From contig CAWEWG010000003.1 of assembly GCA_963812795.1 (NCBI GenBank), forward strand, positions 62,001 through 126,000: a stretch of 64,000 nucleotides of DNA, given 5' to 3'. The notes below the pieces were generated by a model. It was given only the letters and a program-made list of their open reading frames with translations, ran no database searches and was not told the origin of the DNA. This document shows, piece by piece, positions 20,650-29,893 of the stretch (the first letter of the stretch is position 1; every line of letters begins with the position of its first letter). Both the position numbers and the translations under genes were made by a program. This stretch comes from Hyphomicrobium_A sp963812795. GTDB lineage: Bacteria > Pseudomonadota > Alphaproteobacteria > Rhizobiales > Hyphomicrobiaceae.

Positions 20650-21064
20650 CGCTCCGCAGCCGCGCCCGATGTGCCATCCGTGGACGATCCGGTTCACACT
20701 TTCCTAAGCATGCATCCGATAATTGCTGCAGCGCCGCGGCACATTAAGCTTTGGCATTAGCGACATGCGGCTGCTTACACCGCGCGATTAACACCGGATT
20801 TAGCGGGCATTTCGCGGCCATGCGGGCGCGACGCGTGCTGCCGAGGACCACGGCGGGGTTAATTCTCGTAATCCAATTATAAACGAAGTGGCGCCCACCT
20901 TCGCGCGCTGAGCGTGCGAGCATTGGTGTGGCTTATGCATATCCCTTCCAACGTTCAGAAGAGCATGCGGCGCCGAAGGGTGCCCGGTGCCGCATTTGCA
21001 TGCCGCTCGTTCGGAAGCGGCACCAGTTTGGCGGATACGAGATTGCAGGTTGAGAGCGCCGTCC
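20650..21064. other. Intergenic, likely promoter of the five-gene operon
   Basis: 415 bp with AT-richer patches (about 20740-20800 and 20860-20885, for example GGGGTTAATTCTCGTAATCC). No gene is visible. It precedes the GNAT-asnB-ACP-ligase-nadE unit and is the only gap large enough to hold its main promoter. Confidence 0.5.
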
Positions 21065-22162
21065 ATGGCTGAATTTATTCGCGCCTGCCGCCGTGAGGAC
21101 ATTCCGAGCGTGGCCGGCATGTTCTCGCGCGTGTTCCTGAAGCAGAAGCGCGCGCCAGCCGACGGCCTGGTGCGCTATTTCGACGAGCTGGTGTTCGACG
21201 GACAGCTTCACCGCGGCGAGGCGCGCTCGCGCGTGTTCGTCGATGCCGCCGGTGAGGTGCGCGGCTTCATCGGCGTGTGGCCGCGGCCCATGCTCCTGCA
21301 GGGCCGCAGCATCGAGGCCGCCGCCGCCGGCTCGCTGATGGTCGAGCGGTCCGAACAACATCCCACAGCCGGCGCGCGGCTGCTGCGCGGCTTTCTCACC
21401 GGTCCGCAGGATCTTTCGTTCAGCGAGACGTCGAACGACATTTCGCAGCGCATGTGGCAGAAGGCGGGTGGCGAGCGGCTGACGGCGACGAGCGTCGATT
21501 GGCTGCGCATCCTGCGTCCGGCCGGCCTGGCGACGCATATGGCCGGCACCGCGTTTGCGCCGGCTGGTTGGCTGAGCCCGCTGGCGAAGATCGCCGACCG
21601 TGTCGTCCAGGCGCGCAGCAGACACCCGCTTTTCTCCATCGCCGCGCGCGGCGATGTCACCGACGCAGACGCCACCGCCGGCGAAATCGCCGACGTGATT
21701 GGCGATCTGAGCCAAAGCTACACGCTACACCCCGATTGGCAGATGCCCGATCTGCCGGCCCTCATGGCGCACGCGGAAACCAAAGAGCGCTTCGGGCCGA
21801 TCCATCGGCGCGTCGTCTATGACCGCAACGGCGCACCCGTCGGCTGCTATCTCTATCACGGGCAAAGTGGCGGCATCGGCCGCGTGCTGCAACTGCTAGC
21901 GCGCCCGGAGGCCATGGGCATCGCGCTCGATAGTCTGCTCAGCCACGCCTCCGAGCTGGGTTGCGTCGGGGTGCGCGGCCGCACCGAATTCGACACCCTC
22001 GATCCGCTCATCGTGCGTGGCTGCCTGTTGTTCCACGTCTCGGCGATGATGGTGCACGCGCGGGACAAGTCGCTGCTCGCCGAAGTTCGCAATGCGCGCT
22101 CGATGCTCACCGGACTGGCGGGCGAAAGTTGGACGCGCCTCATCGGCGGAAAGTTTGTGTAG
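21065..22162 (+). CDS. GNAT-like acyltransferase, first gene of the five-gene operon
   Basis: 365 aa from ATG 21065. The N-terminal AEFIRACRREDIPSVAGMFSRVF and the segment VDAAGEVRGFIGVWPR match the start of GNAT folds. LLRGFLTGPQDLSFSETSND follows and a second half repeats the pattern (VVYDRNGAPVGCYLYH), so it may be a double-GNAT protein. The acyl donor and acceptor are unknown. It lies 29 bp before asnB on the same strand and is probably part of the same pathway. Confidence 0.65.
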   Translation: MAEFIRACRREDIPSVAGMFSRVFLKQKRAPADGLVRYFDELVFDGQLHRGEARSRVFVDAAGEVRGFIGVWPRPMLLQGRSIEAAAAGSLMVERSEQHPTAGARLLRGFLTGPQDLSFSETSNDISQRMWQKAGGERLTATSVDWLRILRPAGLATHMAGTAFAPAGWLSPLAKIADRVVQARSRHPLFSIAARGDVTDADATAGEIADVIGDLSQSYTLHPDWQMPDLPALMAHAETKERFGPIHRRVVYDRNGAPVGCYLYHGQSGGIGRVLQLLARPEAMGIALDSLLSHASELGCVGVRGRTEFDTLDPLIVRGCLLFHVSAMMVHARDKSLLAEVRNARSMLTGLAGESWTRLIGGKFV

Positions 22163-22191
22163 GCGGGCGCAGCGCTCCTGGAGCTGACGAC

Positions 22192-24219
22192 ATGTGTGGA
22201 ATAGCCGGATACTACCGCCTGCCTGTTGTGCCCGATAAGCGCCGTGGCCTCCTCGCGCGCATGATCGGGTCGATCGCGCATCGCGGGCCGGACGGTAACG
22301 GATTCTACGTCGACGGCGACGTCGGCCTGGCGCACGCGCGCCTCAGCATCATCGACGTCGACGGCGGCCGCCAGCCGATGTGCAACGAGGACGGCACCGT
22401 CTGGATCACCTTCAACGGCGAGATCTTCAACTACCTGGAGCTGCGCGCCGATCTCATCGCCCGCGGACACACCTTCAAGACCAGCTCCGACACCGAGGTC
22501 ATCGTCCACCTCTATGAAGAGCGCGGCCCCGATTGCGTGACGCAGCTCAACGGCGACTTCGCCTTCGCCATATGGGACGCGCGCGAACAGCGCCTGGTGA
22601 TGGCGCGCGATCGCGCCGGCGTGCGGCCGCTCTATTACGCGGTGCGCGATGGTGGGCTCGCCTTCGCCTCGGAGGTCAAGGCGCTGCTCGAGGTGCCGGG
22701 CATCAGCGCCGCCGCCGATCCCATCGCCCTCGATCAGATGTTCACGTTCTGGTTTCCGCTGGCGCCGCGCACGCCGTTCAAGGACATCGCCGAGCTGCCG
22801 CCCGCGCACGTCCTGATTGCCAGCGCGCAGGGGATCTCGACGCGGCAGTACTGGCGCTTCGAGTATCCGGACGCGGCCGAGGATCGGCCGGTATCGGCCG
22901 CCGAAGAAGCGCGCTTCACCGACGAGGTGCGCGCGCTGCTGCTCGACGCGGTGCGCATTCGTCTGCGCGCCGACGTTCCCATCGGCGCCTACCTGAGCGG
23001 GGGCCTCGATTCCTCGATCACCACCGCCGCCATCCGCAGCTTCGTTCCCGACCAGCTTCGCTCGTTCTCGGTGACCTTCGAGAACGCCGAGTTCGACGAG
23101 AGCGAGTTCCAGCGCGAAATGGTCGATGCGCTCGACCTCAAGCACTCGACCACGCTATGCCGCGACGGGGACATTGCCGGTGCGCTGCCACAGCTCATCA
23201 CGCACACTGAACGACCGATCATGCGTACGGCGCCGGCGCCGATGCTGATGCTGTCGCGGCTGGTGCGCGACAGCGGCTTCAAGGTGGTGATGACGGGCGA
23301 GGGCGCCGACGAGGTGTTTGCCGGCTACGACGTGTTCAAGGAGGCGAAGGTGCGCCGCTTCTGCGCCGCCCAGCCGAACTCGAAGCGTCGTCCGATGCTG
23401 CTGAAGAGGCTTTATCCCTACATGCCGCGCCTGCAGGGGCAATCGCAGCGCTACCTCGAGGCGTTCTTCGGAGCCGGGGGCAGCGCTCTCGACGACCCGC
23501 TGTACTCGCACCTGCCGCGCTTCCGCTCGAGCGCCGGCGCCAAGGCATTCTTCTCCCGCGAATTGCGCGAGGAGATCGGCGACTACGACGCGCTCGCCGA
23601 TCTGCGCGAGCGCCTGCCGGTGGAATTCACCCGCTGGCATCCGCTGTCGCAGTCGCAATACCTGGAAAGTGCGTATCTGCTGCCGGGCTACATCCTATCT
23701 TCACAGGGGGATCGCGTCGGCATGGCGCACGCCGTCGAGGGCCGCTTTCCGTTCCTTGACCACCGTCTCATAGAGCTCGCCGCGCGCATCCCCCCGCGTC
23801 TGAAGCTCAAGGGTCTCGCCGAAAAGTACATCCTGCGGCAGAGCATGCGCCACCTGCTTCCCGGCAGCATTGCCACGCGCCCCAAGCAGCCGTACCGCGC
23901 GCCCGAGAGCCACGCGTTTCTGCGCTCGGGGACGGCCGCCGCCGTGCTCGATCATATGTCGCCGGCCAACATCAATGCCGCGGGCTACTTCGATGCGGAG
24001 TTCGTCGACCGGCTGGTGCAGAAGTGCGCGCGGCTTCCCTCGACCGGTTTCCGCGACAACCTCGCGTTTGTCGGCATCCTTTCAACGCAGGTCTGGCACG
24101 AGACCTTCATTCACGGGGGCGCCGGTAACCGTGGCATAGCGCTTGCTTCGCAGCCGGCGAGTGCCCTCCGGCAATCCGGCGGCGCGGGCCTACCGGCCAA
24201 TTCACCGTCCACTCTCTAG
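22192..24219 (+). CDS. asnB: AsnB-like glutamine-dependent amidotransferase
   Basis: 675 aa. The N-terminal class II glutaminase domain starts MCGIAGYYRL with catalytic Cys2, then AHRGPDGNGFYV and FNGEIFNYLELR. The C-terminal synthetase domain has the PPi loop LSGGLDSSITTAA (near residue 270) and TGEGADEVFAGYD. The family makes asparagine or amidates other carboxylates via an acyl-AMP. Its place beside an acyl carrier protein and an AMP-ligase suggests a specialised substrate. The last ~30 residues (Ala/Gly/Pro-rich) look like an extra tail. Confidence 0.9.
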   Translation: MCGIAGYYRLPVVPDKRRGLLARMIGSIAHRGPDGNGFYVDGDVGLAHARLSIIDVDGGRQPMCNEDGTVWITFNGEIFNYLELRADLIARGHTFKTSSDTEVIVHLYEERGPDCVTQLNGDFAFAIWDAREQRLVMARDRAGVRPLYYAVRDGGLAFASEVKALLEVPGISAAADPIALDQMFTFWFPLAPRTPFKDIAELPPAHVLIASAQGISTRQYWRFEYPDAAEDRPVSAAEEARFTDEVRALLLDAVRIRLRADVPIGAYLSGGLDSSITTAAIRSFVPDQLRSFSVTFENAEFDESEFQREMVDALDLKHSTTLCRDGDIAGALPQLITHTERPIMRTAPAPMLMLSRLVRDSGFKVVMTGEGADEVFAGYDVFKEAKVRRFCAAQPNSKRRPMLLKRLYPYMPRLQGQSQRYLEAFFGAGGSALDDPLYSHLPRFRSSAGAKAFFSRELREEIGDYDALADLRERLPVEFTRWHPLSQSQYLESAYLLPGYILSSQGDRVGMAHAVEGRFPFLDHRLIELAARIPPRLKLKGLAEKYILRQSMRHLLPGSIATRPKQPYRAPESHAFLRSGTAAAVLDHMSPANINAAGYFDAEFVDRLVQKCARLPSTGFRDNLAFVGILSTQVWHETFIHGGAGNRGIALASQPASALRQSGGAGLPANSPSTL

Positions 24220-24232
24220 CGAGTTAACAGCA

Positions 24233-24514
24233 ATGGCACAGCATTCCAAAGAATCGATCCGCCGGTTCATAGAAACCAGCTTCTTGTTCCGCGAGGGCCG
24301 CCAGGGGCTGGCGGACGATGAATCCCTGCTGGGCGCCGGCCTCATCGATTCCACCGGCATTCTCGAGCTCGTTTCCTACCTCGAGGCAGAGTTCGGCATC
24401 GTCGTGCAGGACGAAGAAATTGTGCCGGAAAACCTCGATTCCGTCAGGCAGATCGCCCTCTACGTCGACCACAAGCGAATTGGCGGACGGGTTCTCGTCG
24501 CCGCGGCAAACTAA
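24233..24514 (+). CDS. Acyl carrier protein
   Basis: 93 aa. The motif GAGLIDSTGILELVSYLE contains the DS pair whose Ser40 should carry 4'-phosphopantetheine. Length and helical pattern fit a stand-alone carrier protein. It is 13 bp after asnB and 36 bp before the AMP-ligase, so the ligase is its likely loading enzyme. It is not the fatty-acid ACP, which normally sits with fab genes. Confidence 0.9.
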   Translation: MAQHSKESIRRFIETSFLFREGRQGLADDESLLGAGLIDSTGILELVSYLEAEFGIVVQDEEIVPENLDSVRQIALYVDHKRIGGRVLVAAAN

Positions 24515-24550
24515 AACCCGGCCTTGGCTGGGGCAGGAGGGCAGAGGCAA

Positions 24551-26101
24551 ATGCGTTTTGAACAATGCCTACGCGACAGCGCCGTTCGCTTCCCGGACAA
24601 GACCGCTCTTGTCGCCTCCGGCAAGCGCCTGACCTTCAGCCAGCTCGACGATCTCTCCGACGAGCTCGCCCAGGGCCTGCTCAACCGCGGCATCGCGCGC
24701 GGCGATCGCGTCGTCCTGTTCCTGGACAATAGTGTCGAGGCGGTTGTCTCGATTTTTGCCGTGCTGAAGGCCGGCGCCGTATTCAGTCCCGTTAACCCAA
24801 CGACCAAAGCCGACAAGCTCGCCTTCATTCTCAACAACTGCCGGGCGCGTGGCATCATCACGCAGCAGAAGATCGCCGGCGTAGCCGCCGACGCGGTGGA
24901 GGCTGCGCCCTCGATCGCCGTCAGCGTCATCGCCGATGGCGAGGCGGCGCCCAACGGTTTTGCGCACTGGAACGAGGTGCTGAGCGCCCCCAAGTTCGCG
25001 CTGCTCAATGGAGCGTCCGGCATCGACATCGATCTGGCGATGCTCATCTACACTTCGGGCTCGACCGGCTTTCCCAAGGGCGTGATGATGACGCATCAGA
25101 ACGTCGCCGCCGCCGCCACGTCGATCACCACCTACCTCGAGAACACCGCCGACGACGTCATTCTCAACGTGCTACCGGTCGCCTTCGACTACGGCCTCTA
25201 TCAGGTGCTGATGGCCGTGAAGGTCGGGGCCACGCTGATCCTCGAGAAGTCGTTCGCGTTCCCGCAGCTCATCGTCAATCGCTGCGCCGAGGAGAAGGTC
25301 ACCGGCCTGCCGCTGGTGCCGACCATGGCGGCGATCCTCGTTGCCCAACGCAATCTCGCGCCGGGCACGCTGCCGCATCTGCGCTACATCACCAACACGG
25401 CCGCGGCACTGCCACCCGCGCACATCGAACGGCTACAGGCGCTGTTCCCGCACGTTGCGCTCTATTCCATGTACGGCCTCACCGAATGCAAGCGCTGCAC
25501 GTGGCTGCCGCCGGCCGAGCTGAAGAACCGCATCGGCTCCGTCGGCATCGCCATCCCCGGCACCGAGGCCTATGTCGTCGACGATGAAGGCAGGCGGGTC
25601 GCCGCCGGCGTCGTCGGGGAGCTGGTCATCCGCGGCGCGCACGTCATGAAGGGCTACTGGGAAAACCCGGAGGCCACCGCTCGCGCCCTGCGTCCCGGCC
25701 CGCACGCATGGGAGCGGGTGCTGCACACGGGCGATCTGTTCCGTACCGACGATGAGGGCTTCCTGTACTTTGTCGGCCGCAAGGACGACATCATCAAGTC
25801 GCGCGGCGAGAAGGTCGCGCCGAAGGAAGTCGAGAACGTCATCTACGCGTTCCCCGGCGTCGCCGAAGTGGCGGTCATCGGCATTCCGGACCCGATCCTC
25901 GGCAGCGCCATCAAGGCCGTCGTCGCCGGCGAGCCGGGGGCGGCGCTGGAAGCGGCGGAGATCGTGCGCCATTGCGCCCGCTTCCTCGAGGACCACATGG
26001 TTCCCAAGGTTGTGGAATTTCGCCCGTCTTTGCCCAAGACCGATTCAGGGAAGATCAGTCGTCGGCTGGTGGCCGAAACCCAAAACCGAGATGCGCCATG
26101 A
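24551..26101 (+). CDS. AMP-dependent acyl ligase
   Basis: 516 aa, adenylate-forming enzyme. The motif IYTSGSTGFPKGVMMTH is the phosphate loop, SMYGLTECKRCTWL the A5 region, GRKDDIIKSRGEKVAPKEVE the hinge, and PKTDSGKISRRL holds the A10 catalytic lysine. All core motifs look intact. Similar in composition to ligases that work with carrier proteins in exopolysaccharide or exosortase-associated clusters. The stop overlaps the next ATG by four bases (ATGA). It probably activates an acid and hands it to the neighbouring carrier protein; the acid is unknown. Confidence 0.9.
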   Translation: MRFEQCLRDSAVRFPDKTALVASGKRLTFSQLDDLSDELAQGLLNRGIARGDRVVLFLDNSVEAVVSIFAVLKAGAVFSPVNPTTKADKLAFILNNCRARGIITQQKIAGVAADAVEAAPSIAVSVIADGEAAPNGFAHWNEVLSAPKFALLNGASGIDIDLAMLIYTSGSTGFPKGVMMTHQNVAAAATSITTYLENTADDVILNVLPVAFDYGLYQVLMAVKVGATLILEKSFAFPQLIVNRCAEEKVTGLPLVPTMAAILVAQRNLAPGTLPHLRYITNTAAALPPAHIERLQALFPHVALYSMYGLTECKRCTWLPPAELKNRIGSVGIAIPGTEAYVVDDEGRRVAAGVVGELVIRGAHVMKGYWENPEATARALRPGPHAWERVLHTGDLFRTDDEGFLYFVGRKDDIIKSRGEKVAPKEVENVIYAFPGVAEVAVIGIPDPILGSAIKAVVAGEPGAALEAAEIVRHCARFLEDHMVPKVVEFRPSLPKTDSGKISRRLVAETQNRDAP

Positions 26102-27141
26102 TGCGACGTTCCGACAATCCGGCTGAATTCTCGGCCGACAGCCTGCGTCTCGACAGCCACGCCGTGGCTCGCTCGATCGCGCGCGGGATCAGCGATCAGG
26201 TGCTGCGTCGTTTGCGCCGGCGCGGCGCCGTCATCGGCCTGTCGGGCGGCATAGATTCGAGCCTGACCGCCGCCTTGTGCGTTGCCGCACTCGGTCCCGG
26301 CAACGTGCTGGGCGTCCTCATGCCGGAAAAGGATTCCGATCCCGAGAGCGTGCGTCTGGCCCGCATCGTCGCCGACACGTTCGGCATCCGCCACGTCGTC
26401 GAGGATATCGCGCCGACGCTATCGGCCGCCGGCTGCTATCTGCGCCGCGATGGTGCTATCCGCGAGCTATTCCCTGACTTCGGACCCGACTGGGGCTGCA
26501 AAGTCGTGCTGCACACTGCCCTGAACGGCAACCGCTACAACCTGACCAAGCTGGTCGTCCAGTCGCCGACGGGCGAGCGCCGTGAGGCGCGTATGCCGCT
26601 GGCCATCTATCAGGCCGTCGTCGCGGCAACGAACATGAAGCAGCGGACGCGCAAGCAACTCGAGTACTATCACGCCGACCGGCTCAACTACGCTGTGGCC
26701 GGCACCCCGAACCGGCTCGAGTACGACCAGGGCTTCTTCGTCAAGAACGGCGATGGCGCCGCCGATTTCAAGCCCATCGCCCATCTCTACAAGACGCAGG
26801 TCTATCAGCTTGCCGCCGATCTCGGCGTGCCGAAGGAAATCTGCGCGCGTCCGCCGAGCACCGACACCTGGTCGATGGACCAGACGCAAGAGGAGTTCTA
26901 CTTCGCGTTGCCGTATGCGCAGATGGATCTGTGCCTATACGGCGACGAGAATGACATTCCCGCCGCTGACGTGGCGCGCGCCGCCGGGCTCACCGTCGAG
27001 CAGGTCCACATCGTCTGGGCCGACATCGAGGCGAAACGCCGGGCGACGCGCTATCTGCACGAGCCGCCGCTGCTGATCACCGATTTCGACGAAGGTGAGG
27101 GCGAAGGCGAAGGCGACGACCCCGCGGCGATCTCTGCATAG
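26098..27141 (+). CDS. NadE-like NAD synthase family protein
   Basis: 347 aa, longer than the roughly 275 aa of ammonia-dependent NadE and without a glutaminase domain. The ATP-pyrophosphatase motif IGLSGGIDSSLTAALCV is intact, as are PEKDSDPESVRLAR, the segment KNGDGAADFKPIAHLYKTQV and ARPPSTDTWSMDQTQEEFYF. The C-terminus ends in a Glu/Gly acidic tail. Being the last gene of a tight operon with an amidotransferase, carrier protein and ligase, it may amidate a pathway intermediate instead of making NAD. A housekeeping nadE elsewhere would support this. Confidence 0.8.
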   Translation: MMRRSDNPAEFSADSLRLDSHAVARSIARGISDQVLRRLRRRGAVIGLSGGIDSSLTAALCVAALGPGNVLGVLMPEKDSDPESVRLARIVADTFGIRHVVEDIAPTLSAAGCYLRRDGAIRELFPDFGPDWGCKVVLHTALNGNRYNLTKLVVQSPTGERREARMPLAIYQAVVAATNMKQRTRKQLEYYHADRLNYAVAGTPNRLEYDQGFFVKNGDGAADFKPIAHLYKTQVYQLAADLGVPKEICARPPSTDTWSMDQTQEEFYFALPYAQMDLCLYGDENDIPAADVARAAGLTVEQVHIVWADIEAKRRATRYLHEPPLLITDFDEGEGEGEGDDPAAISA

Positions 27142-27144
27142 GCG

Positions 27145-27179
27145 CGCTCGAGCTATCGCTGCAACGATAGCGTCGAGCG
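27145..27179. terminator. Hairpin between convergent genes
   Basis: Arms 27145-27158 and 27165-27179 pair over 14 bp with one bulged G; the loop is CTGCAA. It starts four bases after the nadE-like stop and faces the CBS-gene end, so it may end transcripts from both sides. No T-run. Confidence 0.6.
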
Positions 27180-27190
27180 GCCAGGGAGGG

Positions 27191-27616
27191 TCACTCGTGG
27201 TGGGCGGAGCAGGCGGCCACCAGCTCTCCTGCCTGCTTCGGCGGCGCGGCATGCGCGATGTCGCCGAAGCTGAGGATCCCGACCATGCGCTTATTATCAT
27301 CAATAACGGGCAGCCGGCGGACCTGCTTGCTCTCCATGATGCCCAACGCATCGTCAATGCTGTCGCGATCTCGACAGTAGACGATACCCTCGGTCATCAC
27401 ATCGCGGGCCGTCAACTTGCTGACGTCGCCGCCGTTGGCCAAGCCCCGACAGATGATGTCACGGTCGGTGACCATGCCGATGAGACGATCGTTCTCGCCC
27501 ACGGGAATCGAACCGACGTCGAGCTTGCGCATTTTCTTGGCGATGTCGGTGACAGACGTTTGCGGTCCGACCCACTCTGCACCGTTGTGCATTGCCGATT
27601 TGACAGTGGATTTCAT
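27191..27616 (-). CDS. Tandem CBS-domain protein
   Basis: 141 aa, essentially one pair of CBS motifs. The first includes VGSIPVGENDRLIGMVTDRD and the second VRRLPVIDDNKRMVGILSFG. CBS pairs bind adenosine nucleotides and sense energy state. Stand-alone forms are common in Hyphomicrobiales; the partner is unknown. It is convergent with the preceding operon. Confidence 0.9.
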   Translation of the reverse strand: MKSTVKSAMHNGAEWVGPQTSVTDIAKKMRKLDVGSIPVGENDRLIGMVTDRDIICRGLANGGDVSKLTARDVMTEGIVYCRDRDSIDDALGIMESKQVRRLPVIDDNKRMVGILSFGDIAHAAPPKQAGELVAACSAHHE

Positions 27617-27720
27617 GGCTTACCTCCAGGGTTGTTTGCCGGCATCCCCGTTCAGCCGCTGCCCTATTTAGATGGCGGCGGCATGCATTGCCGTCAACGC
27701 CCCCTGAATAGCTGCATTTT

Positions 27721-28677
27721 CTAATCCGCATCGAGCAGCTTTGACGCCCCAAGCAGCGCGGCGTGGGGCCGGACGATGACATACGTAGGGATGGCCGCGA
27801 GGTAGGTGCTGAAGCGGCCTTTGTCCTCGAAGCGATCGCGGAAGGGCGACTGCGTGAAGGCATCGCCGAGTTTCGGCACGATGCCGCCGGCGATATAAAT
27901 GCCGCCGCGGGCGCCGAGTGTGAGCGCCAGATTACCGGCGACGGTGCCGAGCATGGCGCAGAACATGGAAACCGCACGGGAGGCGCAGGCGTCCTCGGCC
28001 ATAGTCTTGGGATCGGTGATTTGCGCCGCAGTGAAGCCCGCCGATGGCTGCCCACCGAGCTCGCATAATGCATTGTAGAGATTGACGAGGCCGGGGCCGG
28101 AGAGCACGCGCTCGGCCGAGACGTGGTCGAAGCGCTGGCGCAACAGCGCGATCACGGCGGCTTCCTCGTCGCTCCCTGCCGCCATGGTGACGTGGCCGCC
28201 TTCGCCGGGAATTGCGACATGTCCGGAATTCGATGCGGCAACGGCGCTGACGCCGAGGCCGGAGCCAGGGCCGATGACGCCCATGGGCGCGTGGGCGTCC
28301 GGTTCGCCACCACCGACCTGGCGCAAATCGCTGCCCGCGAGGTGCGGAACTGAAAGAGCGTTGGCGTGGAAGTCGTTGATGACTGCGAGACGCTCCAAAC
28401 CGAGCTGGGCCTTCAATTCGGCGACGGAGAACGTCCAGGGATTGTTGGTGAAGCTCACCAGGTCGGCTTGCGGGCTCGTCGCCACCGCGAGAACGGCGCG
28501 CGTTGGCTTGGCGCCATCATGTTGGCGCAAGTAGGCGGCGAGAGCGTCGGCGAGCGAGGCATGGTCCTCGCAGAGAAACGTCCCCGCGCGGACGATAGCG
28601 CCGTTCGGCTCAACGAGCGCGAAGCGCGCATTCGTGGCGCCTATGTCGCCGACCAAGCCTAACTGCTGCACGCTCAT
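27721..28677 (-). CDS. glk: Glucokinase
   Basis: 318 aa. ROK-unrelated bacterial glucokinase (Glk family) phosphorylating glucose with ATP. The start GLVGDIGATNARFALVEPNG holds the phosphate-binding motif, LAVINDFHANALSVP the sugar-binding Asn-Asp, and GPGSGLGVSAVAAS the second phosphate loop. I chose the ATG at 28677, with AGGAG eight bases upstream; the longer frame to 28734 lacks a site. No other sugar genes are adjacent. Confidence 0.92.
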   Translation of the reverse strand: MSVQQLGLVGDIGATNARFALVEPNGAIVRAGTFLCEDHASLADALAAYLRQHDGAKPTRAVLAVATSPQADLVSFTNNPWTFSVAELKAQLGLERLAVINDFHANALSVPHLAGSDLRQVGGGEPDAHAPMGVIGPGSGLGVSAVAASNSGHVAIPGEGGHVTMAAGSDEEAAVIALLRQRFDHVSAERVLSGPGLVNLYNALCELGGQPSAGFTAAQITDPKTMAEDACASRAVSMFCAMLGTVAGNLALTLGARGGIYIAGGIVPKLGDAFTQSPFRDRFEDKGRFSTYLAAIPTYVIVRPHAALLGASKLLDAD

Positions 28678-28776
28678 CGAGACCAACTCCTGGCGCCCCG
28701 CAATCATGCGGCACCCTCGTTCAAACAGCGCCAACGCACAAGGGTTGCAAGCCCGTTGCGACCGGCGCGATCGGAG

Positions 28777-29673
28777 CTAGAGGTTCTGGCAGTAGTAGCC
28801 ACCGTCGCCGCTCAGTTGCGGCTTCTGTCCCGCCCATGGTGATCCGGCGGGGCAGATGCAGTTGCCGCTGGCGGGCGAGGAAACCTTGTTGGAGCTGTTG
28901 ATGGCGCACTGAGGCACCGCCGTGGATCGCGCGGCCAGCGTCGGGAAGGTCGGTGCGTAGACCTTCGGGTCGTCCTTGCGATGGCGATCGATCAGCGACT
29001 TGTCAGGGTCGTCGCTGAGATAGATGCGCACGCCTCCGGTGATGTTCTGGACGAACTCGTCGCCGAAGTCGCCGCGCGCGAACAGTGCCACCGGCACCTC
29101 GAGCCCGCGGATCAGATACTCGGTGCCGGCGGCACCGAAGCTGCGCTCATTGATGTAGCGATAGCCAGCGTAGATTTTGAAGTCGTCGGTGATGTAGTAG
29201 CCGGCATCCGCCTGGCCGAACAGATGATTGTCGTCGAGCGACGGGCCATTGGCGAAGCTCGGCACGTCAAGGCTCTCATAGCCGGCGATGCCTTCAAGCG
29301 TGACAGGGCCGATGTAGAGTTCGCCCTCAAGCGCCGCGCGCCAGATGTTGATCCGATCCCAGGTGTGATAGCTGCCGTACACGCCGAACAGGTAGCGCGA
29401 GGGATCGCGGGTGAAGAGGTGGAGCGCGCCGCCACCGAGAATTTCGTCGTCGAACGAGCCGACCGCGCCGTCCGCCTGCATCCCGAAGTCGTGACCGATG
29501 GGGAGGGCAAAGCTGCCGGTGGCAATGCCTTCGCCTTCGTCGGCGCCGCCGCCGCCTTCCACCGCAAACTTACCGTTCGGACCCGACACGGCAGGCTCGC
29601 CAGCAACGGCGGCAGTGCACATGCAAAGAAGGGCTACGACTGCCTTGCCGAGGGAATTGGCAATGCCGTGCAT
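28777..29673 (-). CDS. Outer-membrane beta-barrel-like protein
   Basis: 298 aa with a signal peptide (VVALLCMCTAAVAGEPA). The mature part has alternating strand-like segments (YLFGVYGSYHTW, DAGYYITDDFKIYAGYRYI) and ends with a Cys-containing tail (GNCICPAGSPW ... YYCQNL). I do not recognise a named family. It is probably a barrel with a short periplasmic or surface C-terminal domain held by disulfides. Confidence 0.6.
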   Translation of the reverse strand: MHGIANSLGKAVVALLCMCTAAVAGEPAVSGPNGKFAVEGGGGADEGEGIATGSFALPIGHDFGMQADGAVGSFDDEILGGGALHLFTRDPSRYLFGVYGSYHTWDRINIWRAALEGELYIGPVTLEGIAGYESLDVPSFANGPSLDDNHLFGQADAGYYITDDFKIYAGYRYINERSFGAAGTEYLIRGLEVPVALFARGDFGDEFVQNITGGVRIYLSDDPDKSLIDRHRKDDPKVYAPTFPTLAARSTAVPQCAINSSNKVSSPASGNCICPAGSPWAGQKPQLSGDGGYYCQNL

Positions 29674-29893
29674 GGCGCTACCTGGGTTGGACGGCCAAAC
29701 GCACTGTGCGGAATTATGTCGCTAATGAAATAACGCACTACCTCATCGTCAGATTCGCGTTCGGGAGACAACGCCGGGCGATGAACGAATCAGGGAGGGT
29801 TGCTGTTGGGCCGCGATCTGTGGCGGCCAAACGCAAGCACCGCGGCATTGCTGCCGCGGTGCGAAGGTGCGAACCGGTCGTTGCCGGCGCCCG

